From Maribacter forsetii DSM 18668 (GTDB taxonomy: Bacteria > Bacteroidota > Bacteroidia > Flavobacteriales > Flavobacteriaceae), in NCBI RefSeq assembly GCF_000744105.1, contig NZ_JQLH01000001.1, forward strand, positions 806,001 through 870,000: a DNA stretch of 64,000 bases, given 5' to 3'. The notes under the pieces were generated by a model that saw only the letters and a program-made list of their open reading frames with translations, did no database searches and was not told where the DNA came from. Positions 44,601 to 51,698 of this stretch are shown here, piece after piece. Positions within the stretch are counted from its first letter, which is position 1, and every line of letters begins with the position of its first letter. A program made the position numbers and the translations under genes.

Positions 44601-45799
44601 ATGAAAACAAATTACAGACCATTATTTATAATCTGTTATCAAATGCAATCAAATTTTTAGGTGACGGGGATAAAATCATTGTACATCTTAACAGTACTGC
44701 GGAAAATGGCTCTAGTCAATTTCTGATAAAAGTTAAAGATAATGGTATGGGTATTTCAAAAGATGTCCTACCTCATATTTTTAATAGATTTTATCAAGCA
44801 GATGCATCCATGATTAGGTCGAGTGAAGGCACTGGTATAGGGCTGTCGTTAACCAAAAACTTTATTGAGTTGATGGGTGGAAACATAACAGTGAAAAGTG
44901 AATTGGGTAAAGGAACGGAATTTACTGTTTATTTACCCATATTCACCACCGCTAAAAGACAGTACTTAACACTTAAAGATATTGAAATTCCCGTATTTGA
45001 AATCGATGGGTTAAAAGAAGATGAAAAGCCACAATATTTTAAAGAAAGTAATTTGCCAATTGCATTGATCATAGAAGACAATGTCGATGTAGTTTATTTT
45101 TTGAAGAATTCGCTTGAAACCAAATATCAAACAGTTTGTGCAGATAATGGTAAGATTGGTGTTGAGAAAGCTCTAAGTGAAATTCCAGACATAATAATTT
45201 GCGATGTAATGATGCCGGTAATGGATGGTTATGAAGTTTGTAAAACTTTAAAATCAGATAAGCGTACAGATCATATACCAATTATAATGTTAACGGCGAA
45301 GTCTACTCAAAAAGACCGTATTGTAGGTCTATCACATGGTGCTGACGCATATTTGGTAAAGCCCTTTGAAAAAGCTGAGTTGTTTATAAGGTTAGATCAA
45401 CTTATTGCATTACGTAAGAAAATGGTCAATAAGTTTGAAAGCGATGGTTTAGCTGTTTTTTTAAAAACTCAAACTAAGAACCCAAGAGTTCAATTCCTTC
45501 AAAAAGTCATTGAAATTATACAACATGAGATGGCTAATTCTAACTTCGGTCCAAAACAATTGGCATTTAAATTACAATTGAGCGAATCTCAAACGTATAG
45601 AAAACTAAAAACTATCACTGATAAATCTACTGCGGTCTTTATACGCTCGGTCCGTTTGAATAGAGCAAAAGAAATGCTTTACGATTCTGATATGACTGTT
45701 TCGGAAATTGCTTATAGCGTAGGTTTTAATGATCCTTCTTGGTTTAGCCGCGCTTTTAAGAATGAATTTGGTTATGCACCAAGTGCAATTGATAAATAA
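41675..45799 (+). CDS. hybrid two-component sensor/AraC regulator (HTCS)
   Basis: A 1374-residue one-protein two-component system. Signal peptide or anchor near residues 23-48 (ATG 41675 used; ATG 41708 is an equally good start). Residues about 50-740 form two-component-regulator propeller repeats (VWIGTQDGLNRFDGK, IWVGTLGNGLNLYD, LWLGTTAGIVHFN), then a Y_Y_Y domain and a membrane helix near 816-840. The histidine kinase has HEFRTPLTV with phospho-acceptor His871, N-box NLLSNAIKF and GTGIGLSL. The receiver has DVMMPVMDGYEV with Asp1177. The C-terminus is an AraC-type HTH (SVGFNDPSWFSRAFKNEFG). Such HTCS proteins usually control polysaccharide loci; here it precedes a sulfur gene set. Confidence 0.93.
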   Translation: MLFLHYFKEAIMGWSVEFKILKFFFYPLSVRCISLISTLLFQLSFLFAQDDVRIKYYSLEDGISQVTINELLKDSLGFVWIGTQDGLNRFDGKKFKTYKYDESDDASISGNHVTSLLEDKSGNIWVGTLGNGLNLYDYELDVFRSIDLENLVPNETILDMVVDHKSNVWITTRNSGLYKITSDGENFIQENFLKNTSLSGLYFDNSHNLWVGGYNGTVYKFDLNPGVSSAISSDISVEGDVQAFFRSNEKLFIGTEIGMFLYDTNSKQLQKINLNKYGGSPTRHVVTFLKADNSTVWVGTGSGLFLFDVYALEVVLNIQYSENETDGLSNNTVQSLLKNSENQLLVGTANNLNLLDFNSPYFKNISKNKRGSQVLNDNVIFSILKDGKDLWFGTSDGGLNLIREDNVYYFQENQNDPFSISGNVIREICKDEANQRIWIATTRGLSMIDLKTFDAENPKFKIFRHVKSNPNTISNDFLKGIALDSSGIVWGATFGHGIFSLKMDSNGNEKIYRYKNEKGNSNSLINDFAQCITIDKIGDIWIGSQGGLTKLSFKNYPNPVFTNYTRNDDLENSLSHNSVYDILVDDEDNKWVATRYGLNLWQQDGTFKSWTEQNQFTSAIIYGVQDDLDGNLWLGTTAGIVHFNPRSNQFKQYGVQDGIQSNEFDIHARFRDDQGFIYLGGIDGLTYFHPRDLTSIDAPQPLYFSEFRIKDQVLKANSSPKSALKESLLKTKELKFNNNQFPFYLQFSSVDFRLNKQIGYGYKLLPNNKEWNMLKDPEIQFLNLPSGNHTLLVNGFSRGVEWDQEPLKMKLHIIPPWWSTWWAYMLYVILAIVLAYSFYKFKVSRKLAFAESNRLKEIDQLKNSLYTNITHEFRTPLTVILGMAETIKENLGEKEFVRVNKPLEIIARNGKSLLHLVNEMLELAKLESGNIELQLVKTDVISFIKYICESFQSYAYEKNVNLVVYSEVDSLLMDVDENKLQTIIYNLLSNAIKFLGDGDKIIVHLNSTAENGSSQFLIKVKDNGMGISKDVLPHIFNRFYQADASMIRSSEGTGIGLSLTKNFIELMGGNITVKSELGKGTEFTVYLPIFTTAKRQYLTLKDIEIPVFEIDGLKEDEKPQYFKESNLPIALIIEDNVDVVYFLKNSLETKYQTVCADNGKIGVEKALSEIPDIIICDVMMPVMDGYEVCKTLKSDKRTDHIPIIMLTAKSTQKDRIVGLSHGADAYLVKPFEKAELFIRLDQLIALRKKMVNKFESDGLAVFLKTQTKNPRVQFLQKVIEIIQHEMANSNFGPKQLAFKLQLSESQTYRKLKTITDKSTAVFIRSVRLNRAKEMLYDSDMTVSEIAYSVGFNDPSWFSRAFKNEFGYAPSAIDK

Positions 45800-45995
45800 T
45801 TGATAAGTAGCGGTTTGAGTTTAGTTTCAACTTTTCTTATGCACAAATAATGCTATACTAAATTCTCTTTTCATAAATACTACAAGACTTTGCCGGGATA
45901 CTGAAAGCCCTTCACTAATTCTTGTTTTAAAATTGCATGTATCCAGAAGTAATTATTATCCCTTAGGGCAATATGTGGCAGTAAAATGAAACTAG

Positions 45996-47042
45996 ATGAT
46001 AGATATTGTTAATTCTGAACCTAGATGTTCGGCACAAGTACTGACTCCATTCTATTTGAAGCTTTTAATGAGTCTAAGCTTTATTTCTTTTTTTCTGCTC
46101 TGTAGTTGTTTAGATAAGCCAACAATTGAAAAAAGAGTTGAAAATTCCTTGAGCAAAGATTACGATATGAGTTATGATATTTCTCAATTGGATGATTCAA
46201 AAGATAATGACTTAATACGATTTGGTTATGATCTTTTTCAAAACACCTCCAAGTATATAGGAAATGGTAGCAAAGATAAAGGCAGTGTGTATGCAGGTAA
46301 TAAATTGTCTTGTAATAATTGTCATCTCTGGTCGGGTACAAAAGCATACGCCGCTCCACTAGTTGGGATAATAAATCGTTTTCCTCAATATAGGGGAAGA
46401 GAGAATAAAATAGGCACAATAGAGGAGCGTATAAATGGATGCATGGAGCGCAGTATGAACGGAAAACCTATGCCTTTAGAAGGTAAGGAAATGAAGGGGT
46501 TATTGGCTTATATGAGTTGGCTTAGCAGGTATGCCCCCGAAGATGGAAAAATTTCAGGGCAAGGATTTGTGAAAATAGATATTCCTGACAGGGCGGTTGA
46601 TATTAAACAAGGTAAAGCGGTTTTTAAGGCAAAATGTGTTTTATGTCATGCTGAAAAAGGTCAAGGCTTAAAGGCGAAAGTAGGGTATGGATATCAATAC
46701 CCACCGCTTTGGGGTAAGGATTCTTATAATGATGGAGCAGGTATGACCCGGGTAATTACGGCAGCAAGATTTATTAAAGCAAACATGCCATATGGCGTTA
46801 CCTACGAGAATCCAATTTTGACCGATGAAGAGGCTTATGACGTTGCCGGATATATCAATGTGCAAGATAGACCATCCAAAAAAAATCGCGAAAGAGATTT
46901 TCCCGATCTCAAAAAAAAGCCGGTATCAACTCCATATCCCCCGTATGCCGATACATTTTCAATACGGCAGCATCAAATAGGACCTTTTTTACCAATTATG
47001 GAATATTACAAAAGTGAATACAATATTATTAAATCTAAATAA
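45996..47042 (+). CDS. TsdA-like dihaem cytochrome c (putative thiosulfate dehydrogenase), lipoprotein
   Basis: A 348-residue periplasmic dihaem cytochrome c. Lipobox-like FFLLCSC at 32-38 suggests lipid anchoring. Haem motifs are CNNCH (106-110) and CVLCH (214-218). Between them is the TsdA signature: GTKAYAAPLVGI, RFPQYRGRENKIGTIEERIN, then GCMERSMNGKPMP with Cys149, the position of the unusual axial cysteine ligand of haem 1 in TsdA enzymes, and EMKGLLAYMSWL. A Met in FIKANMPYG could be the second haem's distal ligand. TsdA couples two thiosulfate to tetrathionate (or the reverse) and passes electrons to cytochromes. First of four closely spaced genes. Confidence 0.78.
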   Translation: MIDIVNSEPRCSAQVLTPFYLKLLMSLSFISFFLLCSCLDKPTIEKRVENSLSKDYDMSYDISQLDDSKDNDLIRFGYDLFQNTSKYIGNGSKDKGSVYAGNKLSCNNCHLWSGTKAYAAPLVGIINRFPQYRGRENKIGTIEERINGCMERSMNGKPMPLEGKEMKGLLAYMSWLSRYAPEDGKISGQGFVKIDIPDRAVDIKQGKAVFKAKCVLCHAEKGQGLKAKVGYGYQYPPLWGKDSYNDGAGMTRVITAARFIKANMPYGVTYENPILTDEEAYDVAGYINVQDRPSKKNRERDFPDLKKKPVSTPYPPYADTFSIRQHQIGPFLPIMEYYKSEYNIIKSK

Positions 47043-47048
47043 GTAAGT

Positions 47049-47729
47049 ATGAAAACAGAAAACGAGAGTTCTAGAAGAAAGTTTATGGGTGCGGTGCTAA
47101 TGGGGGCCACGGCAAGTACCTTGTCATTAATTACCGGACCGGTATATGCAGCAATGCCAAATTACGATGATAAAAAAATGGCGGAAGCGGATGATTGGTT
47201 CAATAAAATTAAGGGTACCCATCGCATTGTTTATGATGGGTCTACGCCTCATGACGGATTTCCAATTATTTGGAATTGGGCTTTTTACCTAAGTAATAAT
47301 GAAACGGGATCAAAAGATGATGATATAACTGCCATGACAGTATTACGCCATAATGCTATTCCTTTTGCATTGAAATCAGAAGTTTGGAAAAAATATAAGT
47401 TAGGTGAAGTATTCGGAGTAAATGATAATACTACCAATGTTGCTGCTTTGCGCAATCCTTATTATGAGCCTCAAAATGGTGATTTTCCAATGCCGGTAAT
47501 TCAAGGTATTAAAGAAATGCAAGAGCGTGGCGCAATGTTCTGTGTCTGTAATTTGGCACTATCAGTTTACAGTGGTGCTGTCGCAGAAAAAATGGGTTTG
47601 GATGCTAAGAAGGTATATCAAGAATGGGTAGATGCGGTTCATCCAGAAATACAGATTGTTCCCTCTGGCGTCTGGGCTTTGGGTAGAGCTCAGCAGAACG
47701 GATGTGGCTATATTTTTGCCGGAAATTAA
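47049..47729 (+). CDS. Tat-exported DsrE-like protein
   Basis: A 226-residue protein with a twin-arginine leader (SRRKFMGAVLMGATASTLSL, cleavage near VYAAM), hence folded before export. The mature part has a Rossmann-like DsrE pattern: HRIVYDGSTPHDGFPIIWNW, ITAMTVLRHNAIPFALKSEV, and a late core with RGAMFCVCNLALSVYSG and VPSGVWALGRAQQNGCGYIF. Cysteines in FCVC and the C-terminal Cys could carry sulfur. DsrE-superfamily proteins act in sulfur trafficking, usually in the cytoplasm, so a Tat-exported form points to a periplasmic role. It follows the TsdA-like gene after 6 bp. Confidence 0.65.
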   Translation: MKTENESSRRKFMGAVLMGATASTLSLITGPVYAAMPNYDDKKMAEADDWFNKIKGTHRIVYDGSTPHDGFPIIWNWAFYLSNNETGSKDDDITAMTVLRHNAIPFALKSEVWKKYKLGEVFGVNDNTTNVAALRNPYYEPQNGDFPMPVIQGIKEMQERGAMFCVCNLALSVYSGAVAEKMGLDAKKVYQEWVDAVHPEIQIVPSGVWALGRAQQNGCGYIFAGN

Positions 47730-47749
47730 TTAATAAAAAATATAATAAC

Positions 47750-48163
47750 ATGAGAAATATAATAATAATTATAGCATTTTTTTCCCTGTCTTTAAACTTA
47801 TTTTCCCAAAAGGAACCTATTAAAGTTGTGTTTGACCTTACTAGTGGAAGTCCCGATGTACAACGCTCTGCAGCGCGACATTTGAGATTGATGTCTGAAT
47901 CATATCCAACTTCAGAATTTGAGTTGGTTGTTTATAGTAGTGCTTATTCAATGGTGGATAAAAATTCGTCTGTTGCAGGTGAAACTCTTCGCGAAATCAT
48001 TAACAACGATAATATTTCTATCGTGGTTTGTCAAAACACAATGAAGCGAAATAAAAAAACGGAGAAAGATTTAATACCGGGCGTAGGAACGGTTACTGAC
48101 GGTATTTATGAAATTATTTCTAAGCAAAAGCAAGGCTGGGGTTATATAAAAGAAGGTAAGTAA
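47750..48163 (+). CDS. secreted DsrE-family protein
   Basis: A 137-residue DsrE-family protein with an N-terminal signal peptide (MRNIIIIIAFFSLSLNLFSQ). The ATG at 47750 is chosen because it directly opens the signal peptide; a longer frame starting inside the previous gene adds no homology. Core strands: PIKVVFDLTSGSPDVQRSA, FELVVYSSAYSMV, ISIVVCQNTMKRN and the C-terminal GVGTVTDGIYEIISKQKQGW. The cysteine in VVCQNTM matches the conserved DsrE position that can bind persulfide sulfur. It is 20 bp after the Tat-exported DsrE-like gene and 20 bp before the TauE gene. Confidence 0.75.
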   Translation: MRNIIIIIAFFSLSLNLFSQKEPIKVVFDLTSGSPDVQRSAARHLRLMSESYPTSEFELVVYSSAYSMVDKNSSVAGETLREIINNDNISIVVCQNTMKRNKKTEKDLIPGVGTVTDGIYEIISKQKQGWGYIKEGK

Positions 48164-48183
48164 AAACTTAATCATTAACAGAA

Positions 48184-48993
48184 GTGGAAATTACCCAAAT
48201 ATTAGGATATTTTGGTGCGTTGGCTATAGGGGTAGTTTTGGGACTGATTGGTAGTGGAGGTTCATTAATGGCAATTCCCATATTTACTTATTTTTTCCAC
48301 ATTGGTCCGGTAACTACCACAGCTTACTCTTTGTTTGTTGTTGGCACTTCGGCTACAATAGGCGCTTTAGGTAATTTAAAGAAGAAACTTGTAAATTTTA
48401 GGATAGTTGTATTTTTTGGTATTCCAACTTTTATTTCAGTGTTTCTGGTTCGTAAATTTCTTATTCCTATTATTCCAGAGGAATTATTTAGTCTTTTCGG
48501 TTATGTTGTAACACAACATTTTGCGATATTGTTTTTACTGGCTATTTTGATGTTGGTATCTGGGTATTCTATGATACATAATAATAAGGTTTATCATAAC
48601 CCTTTTGAGCAGTTGTATTATAACTATCCAATAATGATAATAGCTGGGGTGCTGATAGGTGTTTTAACAGGTGTTGTCGGTATAGGTGGCGGTTTTCTTA
48701 TAGTTCCATCACTTGTAATCTGTTTGCGTTTACCGATGAAAAATGCAGTGGTCACCTCAATGTTCATTATAGCTTTAAAGTCCCTCATTGGTTTCTTGGG
48801 TGATATTCTCAGTGTTGAAATCAACTGGTCTTTTCTATTTGGCTTTACGTTGGTTTCTGTTTTAGGTATTCTCTTAGGAAGCTATTTTTCAACATTTGTA
48901 AAGGGCGAAAAGCTGAAGAAATATTTTGGTTGGTTCTTAATATGTATAGTTTTATGTATAATGGTTAAAGAATTATTTTTTGGTAAAACATAG
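48184..48993 (+). CDS. TauE/SafE family sulfite/anion exporter
   Basis: A 269-residue inner-membrane protein with about seven or eight helices and the two family motifs: ALAIGVVLGLIGSGGSLMAI near the N-terminus and GVLTGVVGIGGGFLIVPSL in the middle. Family members export sulfite, sulfoacetate or related anions. A GTG at 48184 is the first usable start, 20 bp after the DsrE gene. As the last gene of the set it would remove an oxidation end product such as sulfite or thiosulfate; substrate is inferred from context only. Confidence 0.88.
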   Translation: MEITQILGYFGALAIGVVLGLIGSGGSLMAIPIFTYFFHIGPVTTTAYSLFVVGTSATIGALGNLKKKLVNFRIVVFFGIPTFISVFLVRKFLIPIIPEELFSLFGYVVTQHFAILFLLAILMLVSGYSMIHNNKVYHNPFEQLYYNYPIMIIAGVLIGVLTGVVGIGGGFLIVPSLVICLRLPMKNAVVTSMFIIALKSLIGFLGDILSVEINWSFLFGFTLVSVLGILLGSYFSTFVKGEKLKKYFGWFLICIVLCIMVKELFFGKT

Positions 48994-49164
48994 TTAATTT
49001 GAAACCAATTATGAGTTATTAAAGTTTGATGAAAGATGAAATAATTGCAAACTGTGTAAATGGATGTTTTTCTCCGTATTTATGCAGGTATGGTGGGTTA
49101 CCATAATTAATATAACAATGATAAAATGAATTAGAATGATAATCGTAATTTAGATTTAAATTAT

Positions 49165-50091
49165 TTGACCCTGAACTTAAAACAAAAGAATAGCAACCTT
49201 ATTAAAACCGAAGCCAAACGCCTCGGTTTTTTATCATGCGGTGTATCCAAAGCTGATTTTCTAGAAGAGGAAGCTCCTAGATTAGAGCGGTGGCTCAATA
49301 ATAATATGAACGGCGAAATGAGCTATATGGCTAATCATTTCGATAAAAGATTAGATCCAAGAAAATTGGTAGAAGGGTCTAAATCCGTTATTTCCCTTCT
49401 TTTAAATTACTATCCGGAAGAAACCCAACGAGAAGATTCTTATAAGATTTCTAAATACGCATATGGCCACGATTACCATCATGTGATAAAAACAAAACTT
49501 AGGCAGCTACAGGAATTCATATCTGAAGAAATAGGTGAAGTTAATGGGCGGGCTTTTGTAGATTCTGCTCCGGTACTTGATAAAGCTTGGGCAGCAAAAA
49601 GTGGGTTAGGGTGGATAGGTAAGCATAGTAATCTGCTTACCCAACAAGTAGGGTCTTTTTACTTTATAGCAGAGCTAATAGTAGATATTGAATTGGAATA
49701 CGATCATGCAGTGACAGATCATTGTGGTACATGTACGGCTTGTATAGATGCCTGCCCAACTGAGGCAATTGTAGATCCTTATGTAGTTGATGGTAGTAAG
49801 TGTATCTCTTATTTTACGATTGAATTAAAGAATGAATTGCCCAATGAAATGAAAGGGTCTTTTGATGATTGGATGTTCGGCTGCGATGTTTGTCAAGATG
49901 TTTGTCCGTGGAACCGATTTTCCAAACCTCATAATGAACCTTTGTTCAATCCTAATCCAGAATTGCTGAGTATGACCAAAAAAGATTGGGAAGAAATCAC
50001 CGAGGATGTGTTTAGAAAGGTGTTTCAAAAATCTGCAGTGAAGCGAACAAAGTATGGTGGACTCACCAGAAACATCAATTTTTTGAAATAA
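49165..50091 (+). CDS. queG: epoxyqueuosine reductase QueG
   Basis: A 308-residue cobalamin- and iron-sulfur-dependent enzyme that makes the last step of queuosine tRNA modification. N-terminal flavin-reductase-like substrate domain from [20 protein letters not shown]; catalytic [10 protein letters not shown]; two 4Fe-4S clusters in [16 protein letters not shown] (from Cys187) and [13 protein letters not shown]. The start is a TTG at 49165, at the same alignment position as the TTG that opens the decayed copy at 41311. It shares a 43-bp identical block with that copy. The HEAT-repeat extension of some QueG proteins is absent, so it is of the short form. Confidence 0.94.
   Translation: MTLNLKQKNSNLIKTEAKRLGFLSCGVSKADFLEEEAPRLERWLNNNMNGEMSYMANHFDKRLDPRKLVEGSKSVISLLLNYYPEETQREDSYKISKYAYGHDYHHVIKTKLRQLQEFISEEIGEVNGRAFVDSAPVLDKAWAAKSGLGWIGKHSNLLTQQVGSFYFIAELIVDIELEYDHAVTDHCGTCTACIDACPTEAIVDPYVVDGSKCISYFTIELKNELPNEMKGSFDDWMFGCDVCQDVCPWNRFSKPHNEPLFNPNPELLSMTKKDWEEITEDVFRKVFQKSAVKRTKYGGLTRNINFLK
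49200..49242 (+). repeat. 43-bp direct repeat, copy B (in intact queG)
   Basis: Identical to 41346-41388. It includes the terminator-like hairpin at 49204-49232, located within codons 13-26 of queG. Confidence 0.9.
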
Positions 50092-50259
50092 TATTTTATT
50101 TTCAAACGTTTTCGTTAGCTTTTTTCTTTGCTGATGACATAGAGGAGACTTAATTATATTATATTGCTAGTCATGTAAAATTATGTTTTTCTAATAAAAC
50201 ACATGATTTTTGTAAGAATGTAATAAAATTTACCACCGAATCAATAACATTTTTTTTAG

Positions 50260-51579
50260 ATGAAAATCAAAAAACCGAGTCTTAGTTTTTGGCAGATATT
50301 TAATATGAATGTTGGATTTTTAGGAATCCAGTATAGTTTTGGGTTGCAGCAAACGGCTATTAATCCTATTTTCTTATACTTAGGTGCACCAGAAGATATG
50401 CTGCCCATTTTAAATATTGCGGGTCCGGTAACAGGGTTAATTGTGCAACCTATAATTGGTGCAATGTCAGATAAAACTTGGTCTGAACGTTGGGGTAGAA
50501 GAAAGCCTTATTTCTTGATTGGGGCAATTTTGGGTAGTTTATGTTTATTCGCTTTTCCAACGAGTCCCGTTTTATGGTTTGCGGTTGGTTTACTTTGGAT
50601 TTTAGATGTGGGTAACAATATGGCAATGGAGCCTTATAGAGCATTTGTTGGGGATAAACTCCCTGAGAAACAATTGAGTTTGGGGTATCAAATGCAAAGT
50701 TTGTTTGTGGGTGCAGGTATTCTCTTGGCTAATGGATCTATTGTACTATTCCAATATTTATTTGGAGGTGAATCTGTGGAAGTTGCGGGAACGATACCTA
50801 CTTGGTTGTACTATTCCTTTTATATTGGTGCAATTCTTTCTATTACCACTATCCTTTATTCTGTTTTAAAAACTCCCGAAATTCCACCTTCATCAGAAGA
50901 GTTGGCCGCAATTAATCATGCAAAAGTTAAACCATTAACTGAGCGTATTGCTTTGCCTTTTAAAGAAATTGGTGAGTCTATAAAGAAAATGCCCAAATTT
51001 ATGTGGAGGGTTGGTGCAGTGTATTTGTTTCAATGGTATGCTTTATTTATTTACTGGCAGTATACAACGCCATTATTTAAATTGACAATGGGTTACACTA
51101 CAGGAGAAGCAGCTTCACAATCTGCACAAATGAGTTTGACCTATAATATAGTAACCATGGTTGTTGCTTTGGCTTTGGTGCCGCTTACATTAAAATACGG
51201 TGGTAAAAAAATATATGCATTAAGCTTGTTCGGTACTGCTATTTCTTTATTTGCGATCCCGTATATCACAGATCCTATTTTGGTATTGGCGCCAATGGTG
51301 TTGTTCGGTATTGGTTGGGCGGCAATGATGGGTATTCCTTATACCATGGTGTCAAAAGTGGTTCCGCAAGAAAGACGTGGTGTTTATATGGGTATTTTAA
51401 ATATGATGATTGTAATTCCTATGGGAATAGAGACGCTTACTTTTGGACCTATTTATAAATATTTGCTTGGAAATAATGCCATTAATGCCATGTTGTTTGC
51501 AGGTGCATTTTTTGCAATATCGGGGTTTTTGGCATTGAGACTTAACGTGTCTAGTAAAGAAAAGGCAGCTGATTTGTAA
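50260..51579 (+). CDS. MFS sugar transporter, SLC45-like
   Basis: A 439-residue inner-membrane carrier with 12 predicted helices. The N-terminal half has FGLQQTAINPIFLYLGAPED, PIIGAMSDKTWSERWGRRKP and LWILDVGNNMAMEPYRAFVGD, the pattern of SLC45/GPH-like sucrose and maltose transporters (RWGRRKPY after helix 2, then N-x-x-M-E-P-Y-R-A in helix 4). A disaccharide such as maltose or sucrose is the probable substrate. No sugar hydrolase or regulator is adjacent; its neighbours are queG and malic enzyme. Confidence 0.83.
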   Translation: MKIKKPSLSFWQIFNMNVGFLGIQYSFGLQQTAINPIFLYLGAPEDMLPILNIAGPVTGLIVQPIIGAMSDKTWSERWGRRKPYFLIGAILGSLCLFAFPTSPVLWFAVGLLWILDVGNNMAMEPYRAFVGDKLPEKQLSLGYQMQSLFVGAGILLANGSIVLFQYLFGGESVEVAGTIPTWLYYSFYIGAILSITTILYSVLKTPEIPPSSEELAAINHAKVKPLTERIALPFKEIGESIKKMPKFMWRVGAVYLFQWYALFIYWQYTTPLFKLTMGYTTGEAASQSAQMSLTYNIVTMVVALALVPLTLKYGGKKIYALSLFGTAISLFAIPYITDPILVLAPMVLFGIGWAAMMGIPYTMVSKVVPQERRGVYMGILNMMIVIPMGIETLTFGPIYKYLLGNNAINAMLFAGAFFAISGFLALRLNVSSKEKAADL

Positions 51580-51671
51580 TTTCAAATTTTACTTTAGGTC
51601 TATCATAACAGAACTATTTATTTTATTCATATAAATACAGGTCTGCTTATCGCTTTCTTACAGAATACCTT

Positions 51672-51679
51672 TAAATTTG
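51672..51679 (+). promoter_or_regulatory. -7 element for malic enzyme
   Basis: TAAATTTG matches TAnnTTTG 19 bp before the maeB ATG at 51699. A -33 TTG is not clear. Confidence 0.4.
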
Positions 51680-51698
51680 TTTTTTTAAATAGAAGAGT

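Noticed and set aside
46081..46419. 112-codon minus-strand frame in the TsdA-like gene
   Set aside because: Tyr/Leu/His-rich antisense shadow of a haem protein gene with clear motifs on the other strand.
48994..49164. Small gene or regulatory RNA between the TauE gene and queG
   Set aside because: Only AT-rich sequence with a weak 6-bp inverted repeat (TATGGT/ACCATA near 49089); nothing supports a feature.
41311..49165. Transposase, integrase or tRNA-type attachment site for the island
   Set aside because: No such gene or IS-like terminal inverted repeat is visible; only the queG duplication supports insertion.
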